In this document: piece after piece, positions 27,727-36,661 of the stretch
Numbering within the stretch: the stretch's first letter is position 1
Layout: each line of letters opens with the position of its first letter
Source: Cytophagaceae bacterium
GTDB lineage: Bacteria > Bacteroidota > Bacteroidia > Cytophagales > Cyclobacteriaceae
DNA length: 64,000 nt
Direction: 5' to 3'
NCBI GenBank assembly: GCA_006969745.1
Contig: CP030886.1
Coordinates: forward strand, 868,001-932,000
The notes under the pieces: generated by a model
Seen by the model: the letters and a program-made list of their open reading frames with translations, nothing else
Databases searched by the model: none
Told to the model about the DNA's origin: nothing
Position numbers and translations under genes: made by a program

Positions 27727-29850
27727 ATGAATTTAAAACTTATTCTTTTGACATTAATGACCGCAACTGTCAATGTGCTTTTATCTCAGGACCTTGATAT
27801 TAAGTACACCAACAATTTTGATTGGGTATGGGATGATAGGGGTAGTGGTGCAATTTTTAATGGGACAGTTTATAAGCCCAAACTAACAGGCTACCATAAC
27901 ATAGGTTATGTTGTTGTAGGGCCTGATCAAACAGGCGGATACTATTTTGGAGAAGGAAGATCCACTAACAGGGTAGCTATTATGGTAAAAAATGTCGGTA
28001 CTAATACCGAACCTGCCATAAAACCAGCAATCGCCTATTTCGGAGAAGGAACTGATTCAGGTTCCGGAGCTGATTTTGATGTTTCCTGGTGGCTGCCTGT
28101 TGCACCTTTGGGCTATACTGCACTAGGCCATGTTTTTTCACCTAGCCATAGCTCAATCGAGGTTCATCCATCTGGTGACATAATGTGCATTAGAAATGAC
28201 TACATAACAGGGGCTCGCGGTGGTATAATGACATATTCTGATAGAGAATCTGGTGCTTCGGATAACCTAGTGACATTTGAAATAATTCCGAAGAACAATT
28301 CATCAAAAATTGGATTGAATGTAGGTGCAACTGTTGTTGATGATGTATATACAGAAGGTGATCCGCCCAAGTATCCAAATAGCCAATCATTAAAAACACT
28401 AGGCTTACCAAAAACATTGAGAAATGGTTTAACTGAAGAAGTCATTAGAGATATCATAGATCGAAGAGGACCAATTTTATATCTACACAAAGACGAGCCA
28501 TTTGAACCAATGCGTGTTGAAGATTTTATTGCAAATACTTCAATTCAAACAATTAATGGTGAACATCATTTTGTTAATAATGGAGCTGACTTTGAGGGTA
28601 ATATTAACACCGCAGAAAGCTACGTCTCAGTAGAACAGATAAATCATTTTTTTACAGACATCCATTTTTGGTTTTTCTACGGACACAATGGGAATGTGTT
28701 GCTAAATCTTCAAGTCAAAGATCTTCTAGAAGTGATTGGAATTAATCAATACTATGATAATATTATTTTCGGTTCACATACAGGAGACTGGGAACATGTT
28801 ACATTAAGAGTCGATAATAATGAACAAGATGTAGTAGCTGTTAAGTACTCTTCGCACGGAGATGAAGTATGGTATGAACCAAATGAAGCCGGTCATATCA
28901 AAGTATTTTCAGCTCTTAGAATGCATGGGACTTACCCTGATGTTTTCACCTCTCAAAATGATATTGATAACTATTCAGGTTTTAGGGAAAAAAATTATTC
29001 AGCACTTGCCCATTATTCTGAAGGATCTTCTAGGAGAGTTGAACTATATTCAAGAAACATTTGCTCCGAAGGAGGTAAATCACTTGATGCATCGCAAAAT
29101 TTCACAATTGTGGCCTCTAATGTTTTTAATGTTGATGAACCCTATTGGGTTAGCCAATATAGAGATCATCACTGGGGAGAGATTGAAGAGTACGATATAA
29201 CCGTTCCAATTGCTTTTTGGGATAAAACTTTTCATATTGAAGGAGCGTCTGGCCCATCATCACCTAAATTCCTAGGAGGAAGTTATGATATTTGTCTTAA
29301 TAAAAATATTACTATCGACAATTCGATCGAGACAGGCAACAGAGATTATTTAAAATCTTCTAAAGCCATTACTGCATCAAATATAATTTATGATGGAGCT
29401 GAGATATCATATCTGGCTGATAATGGTATTATTCTTAAAGATGGGTTTCATGCCAAAAATGGCTCAATTGTAACATTAAGCGGTTATGGGTGTAGTGGTC
29501 AACCTTCGAGTTCTCCCCCGCCTTCCAATATCAATTTTACCCCTTTAGATAAAGAGCTTTTTAATTTGGAAATAAACTTTGATTCGACTTCAACGCAAAA
29601 TTCTTCAAGTGGAATAATTATTCATCCTAATCCTAATCAAGGTATTTTTAATATCACGTTGGAAGGAAATTCTCACTTGTGTGAAGAAGTTCAAATTATT
29701 AGCTCAAACGGTAATTTGGTTTTCTCACATAACGTGGTTGATCCTGAAGTTCCAATTCAAATTAATATTTCGAATGAATTAAATGGGACATATTTTGGAA
29801 AGTTCATCTTTTCAGATCATTACGTAACTAAGCAAATAATTAAGGAATAA
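27727..29850 (+). CDS. T9SS-exported Vps62-like protein
   Basis: This 707-residue protein has a signal peptide (1-20, ending LLSQ). Residues about 30-500 match the Vps62/DUF946 family: GYTALGHVFSPSHSSIEVHP, RRGPILYLHKDEP, GSHTGDWEHVTLRV and VKYSSHGDEVWYEP. GDWEH recalls the Asp/His-containing GHRHDWE site of NLP toxins, but I can not prove enzymatic similarity. Residues about 510-600 look like a 3-coathanger/GCX-type stack (DNGIILKDGFHAKNGS), and the end (IIIHPNPNQGIFNITLEG and a basic IIKE tail) is a type A T9SS sorting signal. It should be secreted or surface-attached. Bacterial Vps62 proteins are poorly studied. Confidence 0.85.
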   Translation: MNLKLILLTLMTATVNVLLSQDLDIKYTNNFDWVWDDRGSGAIFNGTVYKPKLTGYHNIGYVVVGPDQTGGYYFGEGRSTNRVAIMVKNVGTNTEPAIKPAIAYFGEGTDSGSGADFDVSWWLPVAPLGYTALGHVFSPSHSSIEVHPSGDIMCIRNDYITGARGGIMTYSDRESGASDNLVTFEIIPKNNSSKIGLNVGATVVDDVYTEGDPPKYPNSQSLKTLGLPKTLRNGLTEEVIRDIIDRRGPILYLHKDEPFEPMRVEDFIANTSIQTINGEHHFVNNGADFEGNINTAESYVSVEQINHFFTDIHFWFFYGHNGNVLLNLQVKDLLEVIGINQYYDNIIFGSHTGDWEHVTLRVDNNEQDVVAVKYSSHGDEVWYEPNEAGHIKVFSALRMHGTYPDVFTSQNDIDNYSGFREKNYSALAHYSEGSSRRVELYSRNICSEGGKSLDASQNFTIVASNVFNVDEPYWVSQYRDHHWGEIEEYDITVPIAFWDKTFHIEGASGPSSPKFLGGSYDICLNKNITIDNSIETGNRDYLKSSKAITASNIIYDGAEISYLADNGIILKDGFHAKNGSIVTLSGYGCSGQPSSSPPPSNINFTPLDKELFNLEINFDSTSTQNSSSGIIIHPNPNQGIFNITLEGNSHLCEEVQIISSNGNLVFSHNVVDPEVPIQINISNELNGTYFGKFIFSDHYVTKQIIKE

Positions 29851-29895
29851 TTTATAGCCAAAATTGATAGGATATACACAAAAAAAAGAAATTCT

Positions 29896-29921
29896 AAGCG
29901 TAGCATGTGCTACGCTTTTTC
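29896..29921 (+). terminator. Rho-independent terminator after the Vps62-like gene
   Basis: AAGCGTAGC (29896-29904), loop ATGT, GCTACGCTT (29909-29917), then T-rich. A perfect nine-pair stem 45 bases after the stop codon. Confidence 0.9.
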
Positions 29922-30038
29922 TATTTTGGTTGTTTTCTAAACAACATGGTCAATTGGAGATTGAGGTGATATAGGAGACATTGGTACAACCTGCGGTTAT
30001 AGGTCGATTTTTTTGTTTGGCTTAAACTAGAATAGCCA

Positions 30039-30053
30039 CAAGTTGCAAACTTG
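30039..30053. repeat. Short inverted repeat
   Basis: CAAGTT-GCA-AACTTG is a perfect dyad just ahead of the 41-bp tandem repeat and shares its GTTGCAA theme. Confidence 0.7.
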
Positions 30054-30063
30054 CGGCAGCAGA

Positions 30064-30196
30064 TTGCAGCGACCTAGACAGATATCTGTTTTCTTTCCTG
30101 CAAGTTGCAGCGCCCTAGACAGACATCTGTTTTCTTTCCTGCAAATTGCAGCGACCTAAACAGACATCCGTTTTCCTTCCTGCAAATTGCAGCGAC
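30064..30196. repeat. 41-bp tandem repeat, 3.2 copies, with two dyads per unit
   Basis: Units at 30064-30104, 30105-30145, 30146-30186 and a partial fourth copy (30187-30196) differ at a few bases only. Each has a central dyad ACAGATATCTGT (30078-30089; ACAGACATCTGT in unit 2, decayed in unit 3) and a dyad across each junction, CTGCAARTTGCAG (30098-30110, then at 41-base steps). It fills most of the gap between the convergent Vps62-like and ABC permease genes; with the terminator at 29896-29921 it is all that region holds. Function unknown. Confidence 0.9.
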
Positions 30197-30208
30197 TGTT
30201 CATTGTAA

Positions 30209-32767
30209 TCACCCCTCCCTCCTCAACACCTCCATGGGAGACTGCCTTACCACACCACGGCTGTTGAGCAGTCCAATCAGGACACTCATACCAGTCACCG
30301 CTATGAACACAATACCAATCTGAATCGGGTTGGGAACAAACGTAAATTCAAACAGAAACTGACCAAGCAGCGTGCAAAATAAGGCGGCAAGAAAAATACC
30401 GCTAATAGCCCCAAGGCTTCCCAGAAAAATGTATTCAGCAATAGTAATCGTCCAAAGTTGCTTTTTGGAAGCGCCCAATGTTCGTAGAAGTACATTCTCT
30501 TGTACACGCTGAAACTTGCTGAGAATGATTGAGCTGATCATCACAATAATACCCGTTCCAATACTGAAGAAGGCCATAAACTGGATGACAAAGGCCACCT
30601 TTCCCAACACATCTTCCAAAGTCTTTAAGATCAGCTCCAAATCGATGATTGAGACATTCGGGAATTGTTTGACCACTGCCTGTTGATACTTTACTGATGT
30701 AAGCATTTCATCAATCCGGGTAACTAATACATGAAATTGTGGTGCACGCTCCAATGCTCCCTTTGGAAATAACACCAGAAAATTCGTTTGTACCCTGCGC
30801 CAATCGATTTCCCTGAAGCTACCGACATAGACCTTTACTAATGCTCCCTGCACATTGAACACCAGTTCGTCGCCCAATTCAATATCCAGATTGTCTTTGA
30901 AACCCTCAGAGATGCTGATATATATACTATCATTTCGTACCTCTCCTATCCACTCACCTTCTACAATTATCTCAGAGTCAATGAGCGAATCGCGATAAGT
31001 CACCCGATACTCACGGCTATATGCCCAATCAGAAATAGAAACCGTCGTATCATTGTACGCTTCATCTTTGGAAAAGCCCTTCACTTCAAGCAGACGCATG
31101 GTTACGACCGGTACGTCCTGTATTACAGGTAAATCATACTCTTCAGTTAGCGCCTTTACTTGATCATGCTGCTCATCTTGAATATCAAAGAGCACCGTAT
31201 TCGGACGATCATTCGCAGCAGATAGTGAAACCCGCTGTACTAACAAATCCTGCATAAAGTATAGCGTAGCTAGAAACGAGGTTCCCAGCCCAAGCGCCAT
31301 AATTAGGATTACAGTCTGATTATTTGGCCGATATAAATTAGAGAACCCTTGCCTCCATACATAGCTCAGATTTTTTGGCATCAGCTTCCTTGTAAGCCAA
31401 CTGATTCCTTTTCCTATCCCTCCCAGAAATATGATCGCTCCAATCAGTATACCTGAAAAGGCCAGTGATTCACCTATGGATTGAATCTGCCAATACACCG
31501 ACACAAAAATGAAAAGTGCAATACCACCAATGATCGGAATAAGTAGCTTATCAAATTTGAATTTACTGTCTCCAAACCCTAGCCGAATAGCAGAAAGTGG
31601 ACTAATATTCCTCAAGCCTATTAGCGATAACAAGCCGAATAAAAGTGAGATAACAATGCCTATCAAAACCCCTACGAAAAGTGCCGGCCAATAAGGAACC
31701 GGATCTAAGTCAATGGGAAGAAAATCCTGAACGACTACTGGTAAATACAAATGAATGACCAGGCCCAGAATACTACCGATAAGTGCTCCGATTAATCCAA
31801 ACAAGGTTACCTGGATCAGGTATACGTTCACAGCTTGTTTCGCCTTCATTCCAAGGCATCGTAGTACCGCAACGGCCTGAACTTTACTTTTGGCATAAAC
31901 AAAGATGGAACTGGCCACACCCAAACACCCAAGCAGTAATGCCGTGAATGCCACCAACTCTAAAAAGTTTGAAAGGTTTTCAAAGTCCTCTCCGGTCTCT
32001 CGCTTCTCTTCCTCTACTGTCTCAACATCAAATCCTTTACTTTCTGTCAGATTAGCCATTCTTCGCCATTGTTTGGCAGTATCTGCAGGATTATCTGAGA
32101 ACATGAAGTAATGCACATAATTTACACGACTTCCCTTTTGGACCAAACCGGTAGAATCTAAATATTGAAAGGGAATATAGACCACAGGAGATACAGATGA
32201 TGACACATCCGTCTGACCGGGAATTTGTGTAATTGCTCCAATAATTTCAAAAGTCACCAAACCAACGCTTAGGCTGTCACCAACCTGGGCGTTATACTGT
32301 AGCATCATTTTCTCATCCACGAGTGCATACCGTCCTGACTGAAATCTACCGGATGCATCGGCCGGTTTAGTTACAATCTCTCCATAGTAAGGATATGCAC
32401 CTTCCAGCGCTCTAACCTGCACAAGTCGTGTTCCACTTGTTTCAGGAAACATCACCATCGATGCGAAATAATTCTCACGTGAATACTCAGTCGTCATCGA
32501 TTTGAATGATTGCAATAGCGTGTCAGCGAGTTGTCTCCTCCCCTGAATACGTACATCTGAGCCTACAAGCCCTTTTGCTTGCTTATCTATCTCTACAAGT
32601 AAATTTTCACGAAAAGAAGTAATGCCAACCATTGCTGCAATCCCTAGCGAAATGGAAGCAATGAACAGTAGAAGTTTTCCTCTGCTTTTTCTACTATCAC
32701 GCCACGCCATTTTCCATGGCCATGTACGACTGTATTTAGATGGCTCTATTGTAATACGTTTATCCAT
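30209..32767 (-). CDS. ABC transporter permease, YbbP-like (FtsX type)
   Basis: The 852-residue inner-membrane protein has an N-terminal helix (about 30-52), a large periplasmic domain (about 55-265), a first FtsX block of helices (about 270-400), a second helix group (410-460), a second periplasmic domain (520-720) and a last FtsX block (730-840). This double-FtsX layout is that of YbbP, paired with the YbbA ATPase. The ATPase gene lies just upstream (5 bases) and a TesA-like lipoprotein esterase is divergent from it, as in the E. coli tesA-ybbA-ybbP neighbourhood. Substrate unproven; lipid or lipoprotein related export is plausible. The frame begins at ATG 32767. Confidence 0.9.
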   Translation of the reverse strand: MDKRITIEPSKYSRTWPWKMAWRDSRKSRGKLLLFIASISLGIAAMVGITSFRENLLVEIDKQAKGLVGSDVRIQGRRQLADTLLQSFKSMTTEYSRENYFASMVMFPETSGTRLVQVRALEGAYPYYGEIVTKPADASGRFQSGRYALVDEKMMLQYNAQVGDSLSVGLVTFEIIGAITQIPGQTDVSSSVSPVVYIPFQYLDSTGLVQKGSRVNYVHYFMFSDNPADTAKQWRRMANLTESKGFDVETVEEEKRETGEDFENLSNFLELVAFTALLLGCLGVASSIFVYAKSKVQAVAVLRCLGMKAKQAVNVYLIQVTLFGLIGALIGSILGLVIHLYLPVVVQDFLPIDLDPVPYWPALFVGVLIGIVISLLFGLLSLIGLRNISPLSAIRLGFGDSKFKFDKLLIPIIGGIALFIFVSVYWQIQSIGESLAFSGILIGAIIFLGGIGKGISWLTRKLMPKNLSYVWRQGFSNLYRPNNQTVILIMALGLGTSFLATLYFMQDLLVQRVSLSAANDRPNTVLFDIQDEQHDQVKALTEEYDLPVIQDVPVVTMRLLEVKGFSKDEAYNDTTVSISDWAYSREYRVTYRDSLIDSEIIVEGEWIGEVRNDSIYISISEGFKDNLDIELGDELVFNVQGALVKVYVGSFREIDWRRVQTNFLVLFPKGALERAPQFHVLVTRIDEMLTSVKYQQAVVKQFPNVSIIDLELILKTLEDVLGKVAFVIQFMAFFSIGTGIIVMISSIILSKFQRVQENVLLRTLGASKKQLWTITIAEYIFLGSLGAISGIFLAALFCTLLGQFLFEFTFVPNPIQIGIVFIAVTGMSVLIGLLNSRGVVRQSPMEVLRREG

Positions 32768-32772
32768 AAAAA

Positions 32773-33495
32773 CTAGGAAGCTGCCGTTCTCATGTGTGAA
32801 ATATTACTGCCTTTTCGCTGATCAACAATTTTTCCGCCTTTGAGCTGAATAATCTGATTTGTTTTTTCTGCCAACTCCAAATCGTGTGTTACAAGAATCA
32901 GTGTGGTTCCTTTTTCTTGATTGATTTCAAATAGCAAGTCCTCAACCGATTGTCCTGTTTCTTCATCCAAATTTCCTGTTGGCTCATCGGCAAATAGGAT
33001 CTTGGGTTCATTGGAAAATGCTCTAGCAATAGCCACTCGCTGCTGCTCGCCGCCTGAAAGTTGAGATGGGTAATGATGTATCCGCTCCCCTAAGCCGACA
33101 CGCTGCAAAAGTGCTTCAGATTGATGCCTGGCACTTTTTACACCTTGCAATTCAAGAGGAATCATGACGTTTTCCAAAGCCGTCAGCGTCTGAATCAATT
33201 GGAAGTTTTGAAAAACAAACCCAATGTGCTGATTGCGAATCTGAGCCATTTCATCCTCACTTAACCTATCGAGCAATATTCTATTTAGCGTGATAGAACC
33301 ATGAGTCGGTCGATCAAGACCTGCGCACAGTCCTAGTAGCGTTGTTTTGCCGCTTCCGGACGGGCCAACTACGGCCACTGAAGAGCCTTCAGCTACCTTA
33401 AAATTGATATCGTCAAGTACATGGACTTCCTTGCTTCCGTTCTTAAATGTCTTGGAAATTGATGAAACCTCTAAAATGGGTGATTCGTTTGGCAT
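32773..33495 (-). CDS. ABC transporter ATPase, YbbA-like
   Basis: Walker A GPSGSGKTT, Q-loop (VFQNFQLI), signature LSGGEQQR, Walker B ILFADEPTGN and the switch His (LVTHD) are all intact, as in LolD/MacB/YbbA ATPases. The first plausible methionine is the ATG at 33495 (MPNESPILEV); an upstream ATG at 33555 adds a hydrophobic 20-residue stretch with no family match. It feeds the adjoining permease, five bases downstream. Likely acts with it to move lipids or lipoproteins; not proven. Confidence 0.95.
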   Translation of the reverse strand: MPNESPILEVSSISKTFKNGSKEVHVLDDINFKVAEGSSVAVVGPSGSGKTTLLGLCAGLDRPTHGSITLNRILLDRLSEDEMAQIRNQHIGFVFQNFQLIQTLTALENVMIPLELQGVKSARHQSEALLQRVGLGERIHHYPSQLSGGEQQRVAIARAFSNEPKILFADEPTGNLDEETGQSVEDLLFEINQEKGTTLILVTHDLELAEKTNQIIQLKGGKIVDQRKGSNISHMRTAAS

Positions 33496-33627
33496 GTAGA
33501 AAAATTTAGGAATGTAAACGCAAAGCCATAGTTCATGTTCGTAACTTAGGCCCAATACATTATAATTAAGTTAAGCGGCGTATATGTTACATCACCATAT
33601 TCTATAAATACATCAAAATAGCATGCA

Positions 33628-34308
33628 ATGTTTGCCAGAGTTCAATATTTAATCTACTTGATTTTCTTGCTAAGCTGTGGATCCACAAATGAATCAAGTA
33701 AGGAAACAACTAAAACACCTGTCGAAAAAACAACTAAATCGGAAATCTCTGAAGGCTCCGAAAAAGTCATCCTTTTTTTCGGCAATAGTATTACCGCTGG
33801 TTATCAACTCGACATGGATCAGGCTTTTCCAGCACTAATTCAAGAGAAAATAGATTCATTGGACCTGGATTATAAAACAGTTAATGCCGGCCTCAGCGGA
33901 GAAACATCTGCCGGAGGTAATAGTAGAATTGGCTGGGTGTTACAAACTGTTCCTGATATTTTCTTTCTTGAGCTAGGAGCAAACGATGGATTACGCGGGT
34001 TGCCACTTGAAGAAACAGTAAAGAGTCTACAGTCCATCATAGATGCAGTGAGGAAAGAAAATCCGGAAGTAAAGATTATAATAGCTGGGATGATGGTCCC
34101 ACCCAATTTGGGTGAAGATTATACCAACCAATTCAAAAATATCTTTTCTGATCTGGCAGAGGATAATGATGCCGTATACATTCCATTTTTACTTGAGGGT
34201 GTCGCTGGCATCCCGGAATTAAATCTTAGTGATGGAATTCATCCAACGCCAGAGGGGCATAAAATCGTCGCTGAGACAGTCTGGCAATACCTTTATCCAA
34301 TACTCTAG
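33628..34308 (+). CDS. SGNH-fold esterase lipoprotein, TesA-like
   Basis: The 226-residue protein has a lipobox at LLSC (Cys 17) and a spacer, then a TesA-type SGNH hydrolase: block I GNSITAGYQ (Ser nucleophile, with GNSI where GDSL is usual), block II GLSGETSAGG, block III GANDGLRG, block V DGIHPTPEGH (Asp and His). TesA-type enzymes cleave acyl esters such as lysophospholipids and aryl esters. It is divergent from the YbbAP-like transporter, so the neighbourhood matches the E. coli tesA-ybbAP cluster although the orientation is opposite. It is predicted to be envelope-anchored, unlike E. coli TesA. Confidence 0.92.
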   Translation: MFARVQYLIYLIFLLSCGSTNESSKETTKTPVEKTTKSEISEGSEKVILFFGNSITAGYQLDMDQAFPALIQEKIDSLDLDYKTVNAGLSGETSAGGNSRIGWVLQTVPDIFFLELGANDGLRGLPLEETVKSLQSIIDAVRKENPEVKIIIAGMMVPPNLGEDYTNQFKNIFSDLAEDNDAVYIPFLLEGVAGIPELNLSDGIHPTPEGHKIVAETVWQYLYPIL

Positions 34309-34363
34309 CAATTGGTTTTTGGTGTCAAAATAGCGATATTGAAAAACACCAAACCTAACCAAT

Positions 34364-34531
34364 ATGAATAACATCTATTACATCATACATCTCGTATGTG
34401 CAATCTGGGTCATTTACGAAGTGTGGACTAAATCGAAAATGGGTGGAGGAGCTAAGATTCTTTGGACCATTTTAGCGTTGCTTTTCAGCATCATTACAGC
34501 CATCATATATTATTTTACAAAAAGAAAATAG
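34364..34531 (+). CDS. 55-aa membrane protein, PLDc_N-like
   Basis: Found by reading the sequence: ATG at 34364 to TAG at 34531. Two hydrophobic helices (about 4-17 and 32-50) join a short Lys/Gly loop (KSKMGGGAKILW), ending FTKRK. The layout is like short PLDc_N-domain proteins of Bacteroidota. A strong terminator starts 7 bases after its stop codon, which supports a real transcript end here. It lies 55 bases after the esterase gene. Confidence 0.72.
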   Translation: MNNIYYIIHLVCAIWVIYEVWTKSKMGGGAKILWTILALLFSIITAIIYYFTKRK

Positions 34532-34538
34532 CCAGTAT

Positions 34539-34567
34539 AGCCCACATCCAATGTGGGCTTTGTTTTT
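34539..34567 (+). terminator. Rho-independent terminator
   Basis: AGCCCACAT, loop CCA, ATGTGGGCT (34539-34559), then TTGTTTTT. A perfect nine-pair GC-rich stem ending the esterase and small-protein transcript. Confidence 0.92.
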
Positions 34568-34612
34568 ATTCTCCATTTGCTAAGTTCCTTTCTATCATTT
34601 AGTTATTCGTCT

Positions 34613-34621
34613 TAACTTTGC
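34613..34621 (+). promoter_or_regulatory. mtaB -7 box
   Basis: TAACTTTGC matches TAnnTTTG exactly, 8 bases before the mtaB ATG at 34630, which predicts a near-leaderless mRNA. No clear -33 box. Confidence 0.5.
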
Positions 34622-34629
34622 GGTCTGCA

Positions 34630-35937
34630 ATGAAAAAAGTCGCATTTTATACGTTAGGGTGTAAGCTTAATTACTCAGAGACTTCTTCTATCTCAAGGAT
34701 GTTTGAAGATAAGGGCTACACGAAAGTTGATTTCACAGATAAGCCGGATATCTTCATTATAAATACGTGCTCTGTCACCGAGAATGCAGACAAAAAGTGC
34801 AAGAAAATTGTAAAAGAAGCTAAGAAGATTTCTCCTGATAGCTTTGTGACCATACTTGGCTGCTATGCTCAGCTCAAACCAAAAGAAATCTCTGAAATTC
34901 CCGGTGTAGATGCAGTTTTAGGAGCGGCAGAAAAATTTCGGCTCTTCGACTACCTTGATGATTTTACAAAAGGAGGCGTGTTTGCCTCAGAAATCAAAGA
35001 AGCGAAAACATACAACGCGTCATATTCTATTGCTGACAGGACACGAACTTTTCTGAAGGTACAGGATGGTTGTAATTATGGATGTGCATTTTGTACGATT
35101 CCATTAGCTCGGGGCAAAAGCCGTAGTGATACTATTGCCAATATAGTAACACAAGCTAAAGAGATTGCTGAGACAGAGGTAAAAGAAGTGGTGCTCACCG
35201 GAGTAAACATCGGAGACTTTGGTATATATGAGGGCAAAAGAAGAGAGAAGTTTATTGATCTTGTCAAAGCATTGGATGAGGTGGAAGGCATAGACCGATT
35301 TCGAATATCATCAATTGAACCAAACTTGCTTTCAAACGAAGTAATCGAATTTGTGGCCCAGTCCAAACGATTTGTTCCTCATTTTCATATTCCATTACAA
35401 TCCGGTAGCGACTCTATTTTAAAAAAAATGAACCGGCGTTACCTGACAGATCTCTACAAAAGCAGAGTAGAAAAAATTAAATCTTTGATGCCCAATTGTT
35501 GTATTGGTGTAGATGTAATCGTTGGTTTTCCCGGAGAAACTGAAAATGAATTTCTTACTACCTACAACTTTTTGAATGAGCTCGACATTTCATATTTGCA
35601 TGTATTTACCTACTCCGAACGTCCCAATACCAAGGCTGCTGACATGAGTGATATTGTTGATCTTGGAGAACGAAACAAAAGGTCAAAAATGCTTAGGGGA
35701 CTTTCGGAGAAGAAAAGAAGATATTTTTATCAGCAGCAGCTCGGAATCGTCTGCGAGGTGCTTTTTGAAGAAGATGTGCAAAATGGTATAATGTACGGCT
35801 TCACTGAAAACTACGTACGAGTAGCTGCAAAGTACGATCCGGTACTCGTCAACGAGGTGCGCCAAGTCCAGCTCAGAGAAATCAATGCAGACGGACATGT
35901 AGAGGTGGAAGAGCCGGAAGAAATATTGACGCATTAA
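34630..35937 (+). CDS. mtaB: tRNA (t6A37) methylthiotransferase
   Basis: MtaB adds a methylthio group to N6-threonylcarbamoyladenosine at tRNA position 37. The product (435 residues from MKKVAFYTLG) has the N-terminal [4Fe-4S] cysteines C11, C47, C78, the radical-SAM cluster cysteines C148, C152, C155 (DGCNYGCAFC), the HIPLQSGSD and DVIVGFPGET motifs of the family, and a C-terminal TRAM-like domain. I use ATG 34630; a start four codons earlier is possible but falls in the promoter box. It is a single gene with its own promoter. Confidence 0.96.
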   Translation: MKKVAFYTLGCKLNYSETSSISRMFEDKGYTKVDFTDKPDIFIINTCSVTENADKKCKKIVKEAKKISPDSFVTILGCYAQLKPKEISEIPGVDAVLGAAEKFRLFDYLDDFTKGGVFASEIKEAKTYNASYSIADRTRTFLKVQDGCNYGCAFCTIPLARGKSRSDTIANIVTQAKEIAETEVKEVVLTGVNIGDFGIYEGKRREKFIDLVKALDEVEGIDRFRISSIEPNLLSNEVIEFVAQSKRFVPHFHIPLQSGSDSILKKMNRRYLTDLYKSRVEKIKSLMPNCCIGVDVIVGFPGETENEFLTTYNFLNELDISYLHVFTYSERPNTKAADMSDIVDLGERNKRSKMLRGLSEKKRRYFYQQQLGIVCEVLFEEDVQNGIMYGFTENYVRVAAKYDPVLVNEVRQVQLREINADGHVEVEEPEEILTH

Positions 35938-36049
35938 TCCCCAAAATGTTGGTCATTCTGGACTTGTTTCAGAATCTTTACTGATACAAACGGATAATTG
36001 GACTTCTTTAAAAACTGAGGTACTATCCGGCATGACTTTAAGGTAAATT

Positions 36050-36658
36050 ATGAAGATCATTTGCATTGGTAGAAACTACGCAGAACACATTAAAGAATTG
36101 GGAAATGAGCGACCGGAGCATCCCATTATTTTCATGAAACCTGACACTGCCTTACTTAAAAACAACGAACCTTTCTTTTATCCAGACTTTTCAAAAGACA
36201 TCCATCATGAGGTCGAAATTCTCATAAAAATCAAAAAAGAAGGAAAATCGATTCAAAAGGAATTTGCATCGGATTACTATGATGAAATAGGCTTGGGTAT
36301 TGACTTCACAGCAAGAGACTGGCAGACCAGGGTGAAAGAAAAAGGCCACCCTTGGGAGATTGCAAAAGCTTTTAATGGCTCTGCTCCTGTTTCTAAATTC
36401 ATCCCAAAAGGAGATCGGGATATGACTGACGTCAATTTTCGACTTGAAATCAATGATAAGGAAGTACAGAAAGGAAATACTAGCCTGATGTTATGGCCAA
36501 TTGATGAAATAGTAGCTTATGTTTCTCAGTTTATCTTATTGAAAACTGGCGATATTATCTTTACCGGAACGCCAAAAGGTGTCGGTCCTGTAAAGATTGG
36601 TGATCGGTTGGTAGGATATTTGGAGGACAAACAGATGTTTGATTTTGAGGTTAAATAA
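36050..36658 (+). CDS. Fumarylacetoacetate hydrolase (FAH) family protein
   Basis: This 202-residue cytosolic protein shows the FAH-family metal site: KPDTALL, HHEVE (36208 region) and DFTARDWQ, then GDIIFTGTPKGVGP. Short members of this family are usually acylpyruvate or oxaloacetate hydrolases/decarboxylases (YcgM-like), but substrate cannot be read from sequence. It is followed 3 bases later by the M23 peptidase gene and may share its transcript. Confidence 0.93.
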   Translation: MKIICIGRNYAEHIKELGNERPEHPIIFMKPDTALLKNNEPFFYPDFSKDIHHEVEILIKIKKEGKSIQKEFASDYYDEIGLGIDFTARDWQTRVKEKGHPWEIAKAFNGSAPVSKFIPKGDRDMTDVNFRLEINDKEVQKGNTSLMLWPIDEIVAYVSQFILLKTGDIIFTGTPKGVGPVKIGDRLVGYLEDKQMFDFEVK

Positions 36659-36661
36659 TTT

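Noticed and set aside
30064..30196. CRISPR-like array
   Set aside because: Units are direct tandem copies with no unique spacers between them and no cas gene is nearby.
35954..35974. Inverted repeat ATTCTG/CAGAAT after mtaB
   Set aside because: Six pairs, nine-base loop, no T-run; not supported as a terminator.
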